Shown here in pieces: positions 1-10,500 of a DNA stretch of 54,215 nucleotides. The translations under genes were made by a program, and so were the position numbers. Numbering within the stretch: the first letter of the stretch is position 1; every line of letters begins with the position of its first letter. The notes beneath the pieces are model-generated. The model saw only the letters and a list, made by a program, of their open reading frames with translations, had not been told where the DNA came from and ran no database searches. The stretch comes from Bdellovibrio sp. GTDB lineage: Bacteria > Myxococcota > SpSt-1050. Location of the stretch: the NCBI GenBank assembly GCA_020725805.1, contig DYEF01000091.1:1-54215 (forward strand), in the 5' to 3' direction.

Positions 1-64
1 ACAAAGGAAAAAGACTTTGCAAAACAAAATCAGGGATAGTAAAAGAATATAGTGAGGCAGTTAT

Positions 65-151
65 ATGAAAATCAATGAAGCCGAAAAATGTAACATTTTA
101 ATTTTGCAGAAATGTAACATTTTGACGTTGCAGTTACAGACAATTTTCTGA
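65..151 (+). CDS. Putative 28-aa leader peptide coupled to the hybrid kinase
   Basis: A short ORF starts at ATG 65, seven bases after a GTGAGG Shine-Dalgarno-like stretch (52-57), and ends in TGA at 149-151. The A of that TGA is the first base of the kinase ATG at 151 (TGATG). The peptide contains two near-identical octapeptides, KCNILILQ and KCNILTLQ, encoded by a 24-bp tandem repeat. The kinase ATG at 151 has no good ribosome binding site of its own, so translational coupling from this ORF would explain its expression. This is inference: such a short ORF could be chance, and the repeats could instead be DNA-level operator sites. Confidence 0.4.
   Translation: MKINEAEKCNILILQKCNILTLQLQTIF
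86..133. repeat. Two tandem 24-bp repeats, each carrying a 13-bp dyad
   Basis: Copies lie at 86-109 and 110-133 and agree at 21 of 24 positions. Each begins with the perfect dyad AAATGT-A-ACATTT (86-98 and 110-122). The 24-bp spacing puts both dyads on nearly the same face of the helix, as expected for paired operators. The repeat length is a multiple of three and is also read as a peptide repeat in the leader ORF. Confidence 0.7.
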
Positions 152-1335
152 TGTCTCAGGCAGTTGCACAGAGGATGGCAGTGAAACAAGGTAATAATAA
201 TCAACCGGACGAAAAGAGGGAGAATATTTTAATTGTTGATGATTCTCCGGAAAATCTTAATGTCTTAAACGCCATACTTTCTGAACGATACAAAATAAGT
301 GTTGCTAATTCCGGGGACAGGGCACTTGAAATTCTTGGGAAAAGGCCAGAATTTGATATGTTCCTTCTTGATATAATGATGCCTGATATGGATGGAATTA
401 CGCTCTGCAAAGAGATAAAAGCGAAAAGTGAATTTCTTGATGTGCCGGTAATATTTATAAGTGGACTTTCAGGAATTGATGACAAGAAATCCGCATTTGA
501 GGCAGGAGGTGTTGACTATATCGTCAAACCCTTTGAAAAGGAAGAGGTGCTCCTAAGGGTCGATAATCATCTGAGACTCCGCAGATTGCAGCAGGAACTC
601 AAAAATACGAATGCGGAACTTGAGAGAAATTACCGTAGACTTAGGGAACTCGAGGAGTTGAGAGACAACCTTATAAATATGATTGTTCATGACATGAGGT
701 CCCCGCTGACTGGTGTATTATCTATGTTTGAAATATTAAAGATGGAATGTGAAAGGCTCGGTAATCCGGATATTATGGATTACATTAAATCTGGCTATTC
801 TGCTGCGAGTTCACTTCTTGAGATGATAAATTCGCTGCTCGATGTGGCAAGGCTTGAAGAAGGGAAATTCCCTCTGAATATTCAAAATTATTCGGTTTCG
901 GATATTATTAACGGAGCAGTCTCATCAATTGCTGCAAGTTTGAGTAATTCAGAGATCATTCAGGATATTCCGGAGGATTTCAGGATTAAGTGTGACGGTG
1001 AGATTATCAGAAGAGTTCTTATTAATATCATTACAAACAGTATTAAACATTCAGGGAGTAAAAATCCTGTAAAGGTGAGTGTAAGAAGAGAGGAGGGGAT
1101 TATAACTTTCTCGGTAATCGATGACGGTGTAGGTATTCCAAAAGAGTATCACAGCAAGATTTTCGAGAAGTTTGGTCAGGTTCAGATACGGCAGGAGAAG
1201 AAAAAATATTCTACCGGACTCGGACTGACTTTCTGTAAACTTGCGGTTGAGGCACACGGCGGTACAATTGGTGTGGAGAGTGAGCCGGGTAAGGGAAGCC
1301 GGTTCTATTTCAGGTTGCCTGAAAGTCCAGAATAA
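151..1335 (+). CDS. Soluble response regulator-histidine kinase hybrid
   Basis: This 394-aa protein has an N-terminal receiver domain (about residues 25-140; acidic pair in ILIVDDS, phospho-acceptor Asp74 in LLDIMMPDMDG, Lys in VKPF), a coiled coil (about 143-170), a HisKA domain with H-box His180 (MIVHDMRSPLTG) and a HATPase domain with N-box (NIITNSIKHS), G1 (DDGVGIP) and G2 (STGLGLTF). No membrane segment is present, so it should act in the cytoplasm, taking phosphate or a partner signal through the receiver. All catalytic motifs look intact. ATG 151 overlaps the stop of a possible leader peptide. An in-frame GTG at 181 preceded by GAGG is an alternative start that would remove only ten residues before the receiver. 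The output partner is not in this neighbourhood. Confidence 0.9.
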   Translation: MSQAVAQRMAVKQGNNNQPDEKRENILIVDDSPENLNVLNAILSERYKISVANSGDRALEILGKRPEFDMFLLDIMMPDMDGITLCKEIKAKSEFLDVPVIFISGLSGIDDKKSAFEAGGVDYIVKPFEKEEVLLRVDNHLRLRRLQQELKNTNAELERNYRRLRELEELRDNLINMIVHDMRSPLTGVLSMFEILKMECERLGNPDIMDYIKSGYSAASSLLEMINSLLDVARLEEGKFPLNIQNYSVSDIINGAVSSIAASLSNSEIIQDIPEDFRIKCDGEIIRRVLINIITNSIKHSGSKNPVKVSVRREEGIITFSVIDDGVGIPKEYHSKIFEKFGQVQIRQEKKKYSTGLGLTFCKLAVEAHGGTIGVESEPGKGSRFYFRLPESPE

Positions 1336-1371
1336 CCGAAAATCTTCAATTATAACAAAATAATACCAAAA

Positions 1372-1391
1372 TATAAGGTGTTAACCTTATA
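1372..1391. repeat. 8-bp inverted repeat between kinase and propeller gene
   Basis: Perfect arms TATAAGGT and ACCTTATA enclose a four-base loop, GTTA. It lies 36 bp after the kinase stop and about 90 bp before the next start. No T-run follows, so it is a poor intrinsic terminator and could equally be an operator for the downstream gene. Confidence 0.4.
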
Positions 1392-1479
1392 GACGTAATT
1401 GTTTAAATGTTATACAAGATTAGTTAGGATGCTTGAATCTTTTTTAATGTAAAGTAATCCTATAAAGAGGTGTATGCCA

Positions 1480-4400
1480 ATGCAAATTACCAGATTTATA
1501 ATAGTTTTCATTTTTGTTTTGCATTCATTGTGGTTATATGGTGGCACTGTATCCTTACAACTCGTTAAACCATATAATTATACAATTATGCAGACCGAAA
1601 ACCGTGTTGATATATCTGTAAGGAATATTTCGGCTGACCCTTCTGATATCATCAGCCAGATTCAGTTTACATTCCCGGCCGGCTATTTAATAACCGGAGG
1701 TTCAGCAACGGGATGGGATGTGCAGAGTATAGCTTCTCCCGATATCACGTTCAGGTCTTCAAATTGTACTTATTCTCTTGATCCGGGTGAGACTGTAATT
1801 TACTCAATAAATGTTATTCCGCCGTCAGGGGCTTCCAATATAACTGATTCGGTTCAGATACTTGCTTCAAAGGGGAAGGGATATTCGGGTTGTGTGAATT
1901 ATTCAAGGACAAATGGTCAGACCCCGACATATACAAGGCATTCATTTTATACATCGATTGACGCATCTCCTACGGCCGTTAATATCGGAGGCAGCATAAC
2001 GGTTATATATACGGTTACAAATAAGACATCGGCATCGGTAAGCAATATACTCCCTGTCATTCAGAAAAATACTTCCGATGGAGGGAACTGCACTCTCTCC
2101 TCACCGTCTCCGGCAAATCTCACGCTCGCCGCCAATTCGACAGGGTATTTTACCTATTCCTGCACAGCAACGCAGAGCGGGACATTAGGTTTTAGCGGTT
2201 ATACGTATTCAGGTACGACGAGGACTTCACCCTCAGTGACCTCCCAGTATGTATCAATTGGTAATTTTACATCGGTTATCTCTGTTGTCCCGAATAACAT
2301 AGTCTCAGGTGACAATGTAGATGTCTATATGACCGTTACAAACTGGGGTACAACAACGATTACGAATATATATCCTACATCAACCTGTCCGCTTTCTCCG
2401 GGCGGGATCTGCTATTTTGGTACAGCCACATCAATGTATAATAAGGGACCTGAGCCGGCAATCGTCAATCAACTGCTTACGGGGCAGAGCACCTCTTTTG
2501 TATGGAATTTTACTATTACGGGTTCTGTAGGTAATACTTTTGCCTATTCGGGACTGGCAATGGCAGACGGCGGAATGCAGACTAATATCTCACAGACAGA
2601 GACCGGACAGATTAGCTCCTATTCCGTTATTGTAAGCCCCTCGTCGGTTCTAAGGAATTCAACCAACAAGACACTGATTTGGAATGTAAAGAACTCATCT
2701 GCTGTTGGAATCAAGACAGTTACGATTTATAATCCCAACACTACTATATGGGTAAAAGCCACGCAATCAGGAGTATCCTGTCAGGGATGCATCTGGACGT
2801 ATTCGAGGCTTACCAATCCCGAAAGATATCAGTTTACTACAACTAACAGTAGCTGTTATATCTACCAGAATGAGGAATGTGATTTTTCATTGTTATTCTC
2901 TCAGGTCGGAAGTTCTACTCAACCCGCATCTACAACAGATTATACTTTTGAGACCAGAGTTCTTGATGCAAAGAATGTAACGAGCCGTTTATATGATACA
3001 GTTTCGGTTATCGTGGCGACTCCTCCGCCCGACGTAACAGGACTGGTAACAGCTTCCGCAAACAACAGGGTAAAACTAATCTGGAATAATCCGTCAGACC
3101 ATTACGGCACATTGATATTGAAGACGGCAGGCAGCTCTGGTACCTGCACACCTCCGGATACAAAGCCAAATGACGGAGTTCAGTATAGTATTGGCCAGTC
3201 GATAGGGAATGCTGTGGTTGCCTATTCAGACTCAGGTGGTTCTACAACAAGTACCTTTACTGATACTTCAGTAACTAACGGCACAGTCTACTGTTATAAG
3301 GTTTACAATCTGAACGACTATTTTATATATTCATCGGGCAATGTCCCCTCCTCAAACGGAATAAAGGGCCAGCCAACAAACGGTGCCGAGCCGAATCCTT
3401 TGTGGGTATATTCGGTCGGTGTATCTTCTCTCTTTACACCCTCGGTATTCCCGGGCACAAATGTATATACATCATCGAACCTCGGGACAGTAAATTCTCT
3501 CAATCCGTCAAGCGGCGAGGAGTATTACAGACCGATATTGCTGGGGGGAGCAATAAATAACAGATTCTCTGTTGTTCCTCTCGAGGACGGGACGAAGATG
3601 ATTCTGACGGGCGCACAGAACGGTTATGCATATGGGATATATGCCGATACAGGAGTAGTCAGATGGTCCGTCCAGCTTACAACCGGGATGATAACAGCTC
3701 CGCCCGCCGTTATATTGAGAAAGTACACAAACTCAACATATCAGGCAAAATATACAACTGACCTTGCATTTTTTGCAACACGAAATTCCGACAGAACATC
3801 CAATAAAATCTTTGCGATTAATCCGAATAATGGTCAGATTCTCTGGACATTCAATCAGGGAGGCACTTATCAGGTAGATATCTTTGCAGCAGGCCCAACT
3901 GTTGATTACTCCAACAACTGGCTGTATGCAGCAAGCTATTCAGGTGCAGCCCAGAACCAGAATTCGCTGTGGGTTCTGGATATAATAAATAACGGGGCTC
4001 TGCTATACTCGGCTAATTACGGGGATATTGATTTCGGAGTGGCACTAAGCAATAACAGAACAGTTGTAAATTTTGCCAGCAGGACGACAGGACTTCTCTA
4101 TTCTATAAATGCATCCGATAAATCACTCAGGTGGAGTTATAATCCCGGGCTCGGGACGAATCTCAATTACTCCTATATACTTCCTCTCACAAACGGGTTT
4201 ATATTTACTGTCTCCTCTCATCTTATAAAGATTAATGATAACGGTAACAGCGCATCGACTGCCTATGATATTTCCATAGCCGGAGCGACACCGCCGCTTC
4301 TGTCTGTAACATGGAATAAGGTCTATGTGGGTTCGAATACCGGAACTCTTTATCAGATCAATCTTACAGACGGAAGTACTGAGTTTACGCGTAATGTTGG

Positions 4401-4503
4401 ATACGCAATAGGATATATGTCTGCTGATACCTCACTCAAGAATATTTACTTCGGGACTACTGACGGAAGAGTATTCGCCTTCAGGGTTCCGTTTACACAG
4501 TAA
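1480..4503 (+). CDS. Large secreted protein, repeated beta-sandwich domains plus PQQ-like beta-propeller
   Basis: A Sec signal peptide (MQITRFIIVFIFVLHSLWLYGG) leads into about 500 residues of repeated Ser/Thr/Asn-rich beta-sandwich segments of CARDB/DUF11 character, recognisable from recurring patterns such as ITVIYTVTNKTSASVSN and VDVYMTVTNWGTTTITN. A fibronectin-III-like segment begins near PPPDVTGLVTAS. The C-terminal third carries PQQ/YVTN-like blades (GVVRWSVQLTTG, GQILWTFNQGG, KSLRWSYNPG, GTLYQINLTDGS, DGRVFAFRVP). ATG 1480 is preferred over ATG 1474 because AGAGGT lies eight bases before it and only two before the other. It probably acts as a cell-surface or extracellular binding protein; the ligand is unknown. 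A second secreted protein follows 13 bp downstream, so the two are probably cotranscribed. Confidence 0.8.
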   Translation: MQITRFIIVFIFVLHSLWLYGGTVSLQLVKPYNYTIMQTENRVDISVRNISADPSDIISQIQFTFPAGYLITGGSATGWDVQSIASPDITFRSSNCTYSLDPGETVIYSINVIPPSGASNITDSVQILASKGKGYSGCVNYSRTNGQTPTYTRHSFYTSIDASPTAVNIGGSITVIYTVTNKTSASVSNILPVIQKNTSDGGNCTLSSPSPANLTLAANSTGYFTYSCTATQSGTLGFSGYTYSGTTRTSPSVTSQYVSIGNFTSVISVVPNNIVSGDNVDVYMTVTNWGTTTITNIYPTSTCPLSPGGICYFGTATSMYNKGPEPAIVNQLLTGQSTSFVWNFTITGSVGNTFAYSGLAMADGGMQTNISQTETGQISSYSVIVSPSSVLRNSTNKTLIWNVKNSSAVGIKTVTIYNPNTTIWVKATQSGVSCQGCIWTYSRLTNPERYQFTTTNSSCYIYQNEECDFSLLFSQVGSSTQPASTTDYTFETRVLDAKNVTSRLYDTVSVIVATPPPDVTGLVTASANNRVKLIWNNPSDHYGTLILKTAGSSGTCTPPDTKPNDGVQYSIGQSIGNAVVAYSDSGGSTTSTFTDTSVTNGTVYCYKVYNLNDYFIYSSGNVPSSNGIKGQPTNGAEPNPLWVYSVGVSSLFTPSVFPGTNVYTSSNLGTVNSLNPSSGEEYYRPILLGGAINNRFSVVPLEDGTKMILTGAQNGYAYGIYADTGVVRWSVQLTTGMITAPPAVILRKYTNSTYQAKYTTDLAFFATRNSDRTSNKIFAINPNNGQILWTFNQGGTYQVDIFAAGPTVDYSNNWLYAASYSGAAQNQNSLWVLDIINNGALLYSANYGDIDFGVALSNNRTVVNFASRTTGLLYSINASDKSLRWSYNPGLGTNLNYSYILPLTNGFIFTVSSHLIKINDNGNSASTAYDISIAGATPPLLSVTWNKVYVGSNTGTLYQINLTDGSTEFTRNVGYAIGYMSADTSLKNIYFGTTDGRVFAFRVPFTQ

Positions 4504-4516
4504 TAAGAGGTGATAT

Positions 4517-5101
4517 ATGAGAAATATAATTATAGTTTTATTTTTTCTTCTCTCTGTCCTCACAGCAGGTGCTGAGAACAATTCTTATATCCTGAAGACA
4601 GATCCGGAGAGGATTGTAAGTCCGGAATTCAGCAGGAATATTCCGGTAGTCGATTATTCGAAGGTCAGAAAGGGCGTATCTGCATTTAATTTTTACCCTG
4701 TATATTTCTATGTCTCTTCTGACGGTTGTAACAGTCCGATCGAAAAACTGAATAAGGATGATGCCATTAATATAGAACTCTGTGCAGGATTCAATGTGAT
4801 TGACGATTTTCATCATTTGAGGTTTGAACTGATAACCCCCGACAATGCTACATATCAGAGCATAAGTCTTTTTGTGGATAAGCCGGAAGCTGTCCCGAAA
4901 TTGATAAAATACGGTGAAAATTATACTCCTTTTAAGATAACAAAGCCGGTTATTATGAGAGGAGTCAGTATAGTAAATACAAGTATGCCGATAGCAGGTT
5001 CATCGATTCAGAGCCAGAATCTTGTTGGCAAATGGAGAATAAATCTCTTCATCGATGATTCCTCTGATGCCTCCGGGACATTGACATTCGAGATAGAATG
5101 A
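4517..5101 (+). CDS. Secreted protein of unknown function
   Basis: I do not recognise this 194-aa family. A clear signal peptide (MRNIIIVLFFLLSVLTAGAE) indicates export. The mature part is beta-rich, has two cysteines (in DGCNSPI and ELCAGF) and ends in a segment (GKWRINLFIDDSSDASGTLTFEIE) that resembles the last strands of an immunoglobulin-like sandwich. AGAGGTG five bases upstream supports ATG 4517. It lies 13 bp after the large propeller protein and probably shares its mRNA, so the two products may work together at the surface. Confidence 0.7.
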   Translation: MRNIIIVLFFLLSVLTAGAENNSYILKTDPERIVSPEFSRNIPVVDYSKVRKGVSAFNFYPVYFYVSSDGCNSPIEKLNKDDAINIELCAGFNVIDDFHHLRFELITPDNATYQSISLFVDKPEAVPKLIKYGENYTPFKITKPVIMRGVSIVNTSMPIAGSSIQSQNLVGKWRINLFIDDSSDASGTLTFEIE

Positions 5102-5111
5102 CAGACGCTTT

Positions 5112-5261
5112 ATGAGACAAACCAGAAATTCAGATAAAAAGAAGAAATACCTGAAGCCGAAGATTAAGTACAAATCAGATAAGAGACCAATAGTAGTAGC
5201 CGTGAGTTGTCAGAAGATATTTGGGGAATCTGATGTGTGCGGGACTGAGATTGAAATTTAA
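5112..5261 (+). CDS. Small 49-aa ORF, two cysteines, RiPP-precursor-like
   Basis: This ORF begins 10 bp after the stop of the secreted protein and encodes a very basic N-terminal half (KKKKYLKPKIKYKSDKRP) followed by a hydrophobic/acidic tail with two cysteines nine apart (VAVSCQKIFGESDVCGTEIEI). The K-x-Y-x-K-P-x-I pattern followed by a short Cys-containing tail is often seen in small peptide precursors modified by radical SAM or other enzymes, but no maturase is adjacent and there is no good ribosome binding site. It may be a real member of the upstream operon or a chance ORF. Confidence 0.4.
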   Translation: MRQTRNSDKKKKYLKPKIKYKSDKRPIVVAVSCQKIFGESDVCGTEIEI

Positions 5262-5378
5262 GTTATTGGTTAAATTTCTTTAAAATCATATTTGGAACAG
5301 GGGATGGACAAATTAATAAATGTTAATATTTTGATTTTTTTTTAAAAATATAATATAGAAATTGCAGAGTATTTACTT

Positions 5379-5945
5379 ATGAGAATTATTTCTGGTACAT
5401 TGAAAGGAAGAGTTATAAAATCACTCAAGGGAATGGCAATCAGACCTACTTCTGACAGGGTAAAGGAAGCTTATTTTAATATTATCGGACAATATTTTGA
5501 TGATGTCAGAGTTCTTGATATGTTTTGCGGAACAGGTGGCATAGGGTTTGAATTTTTGAGCAGAGGTGCAGGCAGTGTCAGTTTCGTGGATAATTCAAGA
5601 GAATCTATATCAATTGCGAGGGAGAATGCGCGCTCACTGAATATAATGGAAAAATGTCACTTTTATACTATGGATGCCAGCGATTTTTTAATGAAATATC
5701 AGAGTGATGCATTCAATTATATATACGTTGACCCACCTTACAGGGAGATAGTTACTAATTCGGTATTATCCCTTATCGGTGAAAATATATTGAAACCGGA
5801 CGGAATTCTTACTCTTGAACACAGTATTAAGGTGAAATATCCCGACAAGTCGGGTAGCCTGTATCTGTTCAGACAGAGGAGATTCGGTGACACGGTTCTC
5901 TCTTTTTATTCATTCGACGCAAATATCTTTGAGGAGAAAATATGA
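5379..5945 (+). CDS. rsmD: 16S rRNA (guanine(966)-N(2))-methyltransferase RsmD
   Basis: RsmD methylates N2 of G966 in 16S rRNA during 30S assembly using S-adenosylmethionine. The 188-aa length is normal. The N-terminal [11 protein letters not shown], the [13 protein letters not shown] block, the SAM-binding motif [14 protein letters not shown] and the catalytic DPPY (YVDPPYRE) are all present. ATG 5379 lacks a Shine-Dalgarno sequence but follows a TATAAT hexamer at 5349-5354, which could be its -10 element, although no good -35 is seen at the right distance. The stop overlaps the start of coaD by four bases (ATGA), the common rsmD-coaD arrangement. Confidence 0.95.
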   Translation: MRIISGTLKGRVIKSLKGMAIRPTSDRVKEAYFNIIGQYFDDVRVLDMFCGTGGIGFEFLSRGAGSVSFVDNSRESISIARENARSLNIMEKCHFYTMDASDFLMKYQSDAFNYIYVDPPYREIVTNSVLSLIGENILKPDGILTLEHSIKVKYPDKSGSLYLFRQRRFGDTVLSFYSFDANIFEEKI

Positions 5946-6427
5946 TAAAGACGGCTATTTACCCCGGTTCCTTTGACCCCATTACAAACGGACATATTGA
6001 TATCCTGAAAAGGGCTCTTAAGGTCTTTGACCGCGTTATACTTGCAATTGCGTGTAATCCGAGGAAGCATTCTCTTTTTACGGTCGAGGAGAGAATAAGA
6101 CTTGCAAGAGAGGTTTTCAGAAATGACAAAAGGGTAATCGTCGACTCATTCACAGGGCTTCTCGTGGATTATGTCAGAAGAAAAAAATCGAATGTGGTAA
6201 TCAGGGGGCTGAGGGCTGTATCTGATTTCGAATATGAATTTCAGATGGCACATATGAATATGAAACTTGCCCCGGAAATCGAGACTTTCTTTATGATGAC
6301 AGGACAGGAACATTTCTATATAAGTTCACAGACCGTGAAAGAAGTTGCAACATTTAGCGGCTGTGTAAAGGGAATTGTGCCTCCTAATGTCGAGAAGGCA
6401 CTCAGGGAAAAATACGGGAATAAATGA
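5942..6427 (+). CDS. coaD: Phosphopantetheine adenylyltransferase CoaD
   Basis: CoaD transfers AMP from ATP to 4'-phosphopantetheine, giving dephospho-CoA in the penultimate step of CoA synthesis. The 161-aa protein starts with the nucleotidyltransferase signature [15 protein letters not shown] (T/HxGH motif) and carries the conserved [21 protein letters not shown] block and the C-terminal [10 protein letters not shown] motif that binds the nucleotide. It is translationally coupled to rsmD upstream and to the Ser/Thr kinase downstream, each through an ATGA overlap. Confidence 0.97.
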   Translation: MIKTAIYPGSFDPITNGHIDILKRALKVFDRVILAIACNPRKHSLFTVEERIRLAREVFRNDKRVIVDSFTGLLVDYVRRKKSNVVIRGLRAVSDFEYEFQMAHMNMKLAPEIETFFMMTGQEHFYISSQTVKEVATFSGCVKGIVPPNVEKALREKYGNK

Positions 6428-7587
6428 GTAGTTCAAAGCAGAAATGCCCTATATGTGGTTTTCAGAACGATGTCTCTATCTATGTAACGGGACAGAAGGC
6501 ACGTTGTCAGAAGTGTCAGATACTTTTCGAGGTAAAGAGGTCAGAGAGTTTTGACGGAACAATCGGGCAGGGAGAGGAGGGGAGAAAGAGTGAAGAGCAT
6601 CAGGGCGTTCAGAAGGAGACCCTTATATTTTCCGACATACCGCAGATTCCGGGCTACGAGATTATAGGGGTAATAGGCAAAGGAGGGATGGGTTCGGTAT
6701 ATAAGGCCAAACAGCTTTCATTAAACAGAATGGTGGCAATAAAGGTATTGAAGAGTGAATTTGCTTCGCAGAAGGATTTTATTCTGCGATTCAACAGGGA
6801 GGCCGAGGTTCTTGCCAGACTTTCCCATCCCAATATAGTACCGATTATCGATAAAGGTGCAAAGGACGGCCTTTTCTATTTCGTAATGGAATTTATTGAC
6901 GGAGAGACTTTGAGGCACAAACTTAAGAACGGAAGGCTCAGGTTTGACGAGGCAATAAAGTATACATTGCAGATTCTGAGGGCTATCTCGTTTGCCCATA
7001 AACAGAATGTCATACACAGGGACCTGAAACCCGAGAATGTGCTCATAGATACATCCGGTAATGTCAGAATCGCTGATTTCGGACTTGCCGATATTGTAGG
7101 TGCCCAGAACGATTATTCTCTGACAGGTTCGGGTATGGCTATGGGCACGGCACATTATATGGCACCTGAACAGAGGAGGGATGCAAAGAGGGTAGACCGG
7201 AGGGCGGACATCTTTTCTCTCGGAATTACGCTCTATGAAATGCTTGCGGGAGAAGTGCCTCAGGGAAATTTCAAAAAGATATGCCAGCTGAGGGGCGATG
7301 TGAATCCCGCAATCGATCTCGTAATTGAAAAATCCATAGCCTCCAAACCTCAGGAGAGATATCAGTCTGCCGATGAGATGACTACTGCCATAAGGGCTGC
7401 TATTGCAGAGGTAGAAAAAAAGACAATTGCTGCCGGAGAGAAACAGGAATCGGACGAACTGATAGAAGTAAAGTCCATTTCATCTGTCAAAGAAAATAAA
7501 AAACTTAAAAGATATTTGCTGTTTGGCGTCGTCTCATCGCTGATTGTTCTGGCTGTGGTCCTTTTACTCGTCTGGCTTTTAAGATAA
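6424..7587 (+). CDS. Zinc-ribbon Ser/Thr protein kinase with C-terminal membrane anchor
   Basis: This 387-aa Hanks-type kinase has an N-terminal zinc ribbon (CPICG...CQKCQ, residues 8-32) and a kinase domain at about 76-340 with glycine loop GKGGMGSVY, catalytic Lys in VAIKVLK, an intact HRDLKPEN loop, DFG (IADFGLAD) and a [10 protein letters not shown] activation segment. It ends in one hydrophobic helix ([20 protein letters not shown]) with only three residues after it, so it is a tail-anchored cytoplasmic kinase without an external sensor. It is coupled to coaD by an ATGA overlap. All catalytic residues are present, unlike the kinase-like proteins at 22.4 and 49.5 kb. Its 3' end overlaps the convergent hybrid kinase by nine bases. 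Confidence 0.93.
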   Translation: MSSSKQKCPICGFQNDVSIYVTGQKARCQKCQILFEVKRSESFDGTIGQGEEGRKSEEHQGVQKETLIFSDIPQIPGYEIIGVIGKGGMGSVYKAKQLSLNRMVAIKVLKSEFASQKDFILRFNREAEVLARLSHPNIVPIIDKGAKDGLFYFVMEFIDGETLRHKLKNGRLRFDEAIKYTLQILRAISFAHKQNVIHRDLKPENVLIDTSGNVRIADFGLADIVGAQNDYSLTGSGMAMGTAHYMAPEQRRDAKRVDRRADIFSLGITLYEMLAGEVPQGNFKKICQLRGDVNPAIDLVIEKSIASKPQERYQSADEMTTAIRAAIAEVEKKTIAAGEKQESDELIEVKSISSVKENKKLKRYLLFGVVSSLIVLAVVLLLVWLLR

Positions 7588-10500
7588 AATCTTTATAAGT
7601 TCATCTATATCGAACGGTTTTTCGAGCAGAAAGACTTCATTTTTAAGTTCGTTCATTTCACTGATTATCTTTTCGTCGGAAATACCGCCCGTTATGAAGA
7701 TGACCTTTTTGCCGGTGCCGGGGTCTACCTCCCTGAGCATTTTATAGAATTCAAGGCCGTTCAGGTCGGGCATATTTATGTCAATGATATAGCTGTCAAA
7801 GAGTTCGCCCCCGAGCAGCCTGTCAAGAGCCTTTGTGCCTGATGTCTCGATTGTTATTTCATATCTGTCGGAGAGGTTCATCTTGAGTGCCGAGAGAATA
7901 TATTCCTCGTCATCTATTATCAGTATCTTTTTGATGGTCCCGGTAACGGATTCTGAATCTGCTGCCGCCTTTTCATCCTGTTTTCTGACGGCATTCCTTA
8001 CGGTTGTCAGAAGTTCCCTGATATCGAGCGGTTTGTAGATTACCGATTTTATCCCTCTGAGAAATAGATTTATCGTCTTTTCATCGAATATCAGTCCTGT
8101 GTAGAGGATTATATCGGCATCGGGATATATGTCTGTAATCTTTTCGAATGTCTCCTCATCGGAAATTCTCGACAGCCCCGATTCCATAATAATTAGCGAA
8201 GGTTTTGTAACCTTGAGACTTTCGAGGGCATCATATGAGTCTACGGCTGTATATGCATCGTAATTATGTCTGATAAGAATTCTCTTTATGATATCCCGTT
8301 CGAGGCTGTTTTCAGATAGAATGAGAATCTTTTCCATATTGCCGTTATCTTTTCCGTCAGGGGTTTCGGGGGTTGCATCTGCTACTGGAAGGGTAATTGT
8401 AAAAGTTGTCCCCCTATTGGGTTCTGATTTGAAACTGACAGAGCCTTTGTGTCTGATAACCGTATTATATACTACACTGAGTCCGAGACCTGTTCCGGGG
8501 GTATTCTTTGAGGAAAAATAGGGAGTAAAAATATTATTTCTTATATCTTCTGGAATTCCCCTTCCTGTGTCCGAAATGCTGATTCTGATTTTCTGTTCTG
8601 TCTGGTTCTCCGGACCGGCATCAGTTACATTTTCTGTATTGATTGTAATTCTTCCGCCGTCCTCCATAGCCTCGATTGAGTTCATAATGATATTGAGAAA
8701 GGATTGAAGCAGTGCGTTGTAATCTCCTATTACGAAGTTATGAGAGGAGAGTCTCTCTGATTTGATTTCAATGTTTTTGGGGAGAGAATATTTGATAATG
8801 TCCATGAGTTCATCTAAAACCATCTGTATATCGAGAGGTCTGAATTCCTCTGAACCGGCGCTTAAGAGGTTTGAAATCTTTGAAAGTGCACCCGCAGCAT
8901 TCTTCGTCAGCTTCTTTATTATGTTTGCAGTCAGTCTGATTTTTTCTGCATCCGTATCTGATTTTGTAAGAAATTCTGCAAAGTTATTGATACCTGCAAG
9001 AAAATTATTGATATTCTGTACTATACCTCTGTTGATTTTTGCAACGGTGTCCAGACGGTCGATGTAGTTGATTCTCTCTTTCTGCGCGTTTTCTGTCATC
9101 TCCTTTTCTTTCTTCTCCGTAATATCGGAAAGTTGTAAGAGAATATGCCTTTCTCCTCTGATTGTAATGCTGAATATCTTCAGAAGAAAGAACTTCTTTT
9201 TTCCGTCTTCACAGCTAACCGTAATCTCCTTTGCACCTGTATCCACAAGGTGTGATTCGTGTATAAAAGGCAGTGCCGAAAAAATATTCTGTTTTATTAA
9301 TGTCTCCCGCTTTTTTCCCGAAATATTTTCAATCTGTCTGCTTATTTCCACAACTGTATTATTTCTGAGAAGTATGAATATGTCCTGAATGTTTTCAAGT
9401 ATCATCCTCTGAAGGTGTTCACTGTCTTTGAGATTCTGAATCAGTCTGCTGTTTTCTGTATAATCATAAATAATTATCAGAATAAAATCCCTTCCGGCCG
9501 AGGATATCTTCTGTGCCTCGAAAATCAGGACCTTCTCATTTTCTCCCCTGCCAAGGTAAATCTCTCTTCTGAATATTACATTCTGGTTTATGGCATCGGT
9601 CATGTCCTTATAAAACGATGATTCGACGATTTTTATGAGTTCATCTAGATTATTATGTTGTATACCGAGAAGACCTTTTGCCGCTGAATTGATGTTTATT
9701 ATCTGGTTTTTTTCGATGAGAATTATGCCATATCTGGATTCATTCAGAATTGTTTCGAGTTTGAATTCATTCTCCTTGCTTTTGTTGATGATTTCGATAG
9801 TCCCGGTATTATCAGTAATATGCTCGAGCATAAGAATGGTATTGTTCTGGGGGTTGAGAACAGGGGCAAAGTGAATATTCAGATGTCTTCTGATACCGCT
9901 GTTTTCGGTGACAAAATAGTGTTCGGTTGAATTCTTTTCCTGAATTACTCCGAGTATAGGGCAGCGATGTCCCTCGAAGTTACAGACTTTATTGCTCTTA
10001 TATATCAGGTTATAACAGAATCTGTTTTTGATCTCTTCCTTCTCTTTGATGCCCAGATATTTCAGACCTGCTTCGTTGATATCTGTTATTCTGAAATCCT
10101 GACTTACGAGAAATATTGCAGATGGTATGCTGTTGATTAGGTTGTGAATGAAAAGCTGATCGGCTTCGAGTTCGCGGACCCTCTTCTGAATCCGTCTGGT
10201 AAGGATATTGCTGTATTCTTCAACAAATTCTTCGTCCGATAGGACTTTCTGGCGGGAATCGAAACTGAGTTCCTGCGAAGTAAGGTATTTTTCGATGATA
10301 GTCTGAATGCTTTTGTAGGTTAAGGGCTTCTCGATTATTGATATAGCACCGAGTTTTCTGAAAAAGGAGAGGTCCTCTTCGTCTTTTAAGGCAGATGATA
10401 CAAGTACAAACGGGATATTTGCAAGATTATCCGAGTTTTTGATACGGCGAAGTATCTGTATCCCGTCTATCCTGTCCGATATCAGTTCGCATATGATTAA

